In this document: in pieces, positions 6,778 to 7,326 of the stretch
Position numbering within the stretch: the first letter of the stretch is position 1
Layout of the letters: each line of letters opens with the position of its first letter
Assembly: GCA_017458865.1 (NCBI GenBank)
Contig: JAFSZW010000074.1
Span: 1 to 7,326 of the forward strand
From: Clostridia bacterium
Lineage (GTDB): Bacteria; Bacillota; Clostridia; Christensenellales; Aristaeellaceae
Direction: 5' to 3'
DNA: 7,326 nucleotides
Made by a program: the position numbers and the translations under genes
Notes under the pieces: generated by a model
What the model saw: only the letters and a program-made list of their open reading frames with translations
Told to the model about the DNA's origin: nothing
The model's database searches: none

Positions 6778-7326
6778 ACAAGCAGATCAGGGCAGCAGTG
6801 CTGACCATTTCAGACAAGGGATATCGCGGCGAGCGCGAGGATACAAGCGGACCGGCACTGGTCCGCCTTCTTGAGGGGCAGGGGTATGCGGTTGTAAGGA
6901 CTGCGATCCTGCCGGATGAGCGCGACCGGATTGAGGCGGAGCTGCGCAGCTGTGCGGCAGAGAGTATACCGCTCGTCCTGACAACCGGCGGGACCGGCTT
7001 TTCGCCGCGGGATGTGACGCCTGAGGCAACGCTTGCAGTGATTGACCGCGAGACGCCAGGACTGGCGGAGGCCATGCGCAGTGCCAGCATGCAGATCACG
7101 CCGAGAGGCTGTCTGTCGCGCGGCGTGGCCGGCATGTGCGGCCGGACGCTGATCATAAATCTGCCGGGCAGCGAGCGGGCCGCCATGGAGAACATTGAGA
7201 GCATCCTGCCTGCGGTAGAGCATGGCATTGAGATGATGTGCTCCTCGGGCTCTGCGGACTGTGCAAGGCCTGCACAGGCACCGGGGAAAAAGCCGGCACC
7301 GTCCATGGATGCCTGGCAGAGGGAAG
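6774..7326 (+). CDS. mogA: MogA/MoaB-family molybdopterin adenylyltransferase, cut by the window end
   Basis: Activates molybdopterin by adenylylation before MoeA inserts the metal; cytoplasmic. 184 residues are visible with no stop. The domain occupies about 5-155: AAVLTISDKG (7-16), LPDER with Asp48, TTGGTG (70-75), RDVTPEAT (79-86, Asp80), ETPGLAEAMR (93-102) and INLPGS (128-133), all matching MogA/MoaB proteins; Asp48 and Asp80 fall where E. coli MogA has its important aspartates. A normal protein of this family would end soon after 155, but here a linker rich in Ala, Pro, Lys and Cys (about 156-175) continues into PSMDAWQRE at the edge, so a further domain is possible. The start overlaps the previous stop as ATGA, with AGGGAGG at 6763-6769. 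MogA and MoaB are not easily told apart, so the symbol is tentative. Confidence 0.88.
   Translation, partial: MNKQIRAAVLTISDKGYRGEREDTSGPALVRLLEGQGYAVVRTAILPDERDRIEAELRSCAAESIPLVLTTGGTGFSPRDVTPEATLAVIDRETPGLAEAMRSASMQITPRGCLSRGVAGMCGRTLIINLPGSERAAMENIESILPAVEHGIEMMCSSGSADCARPAQAPGKKPAPSMDAWQRE

Noticed and set aside
6761..7306. Reverse-strand open frame of about 180 codons opposite the last gene
   Set aside because: The + strand carries a clear MogA/MoaB domain over the same bases, and the reverse translation has a shadow-like Ser/Arg/Pro composition.

Overview
The window is a single, densely packed block of molybdenum genes, all on the + strand, from the first base to the last. Seven genes are complete and an eighth runs off the right edge. 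Together they cover molybdate uptake (modA, modB, modC) and most of molybdenum cofactor synthesis: moeA, a second MoeA-like gene, moaA, a mobB-moaC gene fusion and a MogA/MoaB-family gene. I see no RNA genes, mobile elements, CRISPR arrays or foreign-looking segments. No gap between genes exceeds about 57 bases.

Organism: the purine-rich ribosome binding sites of the AAGGAGG type, the mix of ATG and GTG starts, the clostridial look of the ModC start and the MoeA-like protein with a cysteine-rich tail all suggest an anaerobic member of the Bacillota (Clostridia) with a rather high G+C content. This is inference from sequence style; I cannot name a genus. One point against a typical monoderm Bacillota is that ModA has a signal peptide without a lipidation cysteine.

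Layout: modA (19-834) is followed by a 57-base gap holding a strong stem-loop (844-869), then modB (892-1566), modC (1568-2611), moeA (2611-3831), the moeA-like gene (3828-4844), moaA (4854-5804), mobB-moaC (5806-6777) and mogA/moaB (6774 to beyond the end). From modB onwards, neighbours overlap by 1-4 bases or lie 1-9 bases apart, which implies one transcript and translational coupling. The promoter and any ModE site or Moco riboswitch would lie left of the window.

How it works together: ModABC imports molybdate. MoaA and MoaC convert GTP to cyclic pyranopterin monophosphate. Molybdopterin synthase (MoaD/MoaE) is not seen here, although the unfinished last gene may lead into a MoaE-like segment. 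MogA adenylylates molybdopterin and MoeA inserts the metal. The MobB part suggests a nucleotide-modified cofactor, but no MobA or MocA partner is visible. The biology is largely known; the less ordinary points are the MobB-MoaC fusion, the tandem MoeA and Cys-tailed MoeA-like pair, the modA-modB stem-loop, the ModA signal peptide and the unexplained tail of the last gene.
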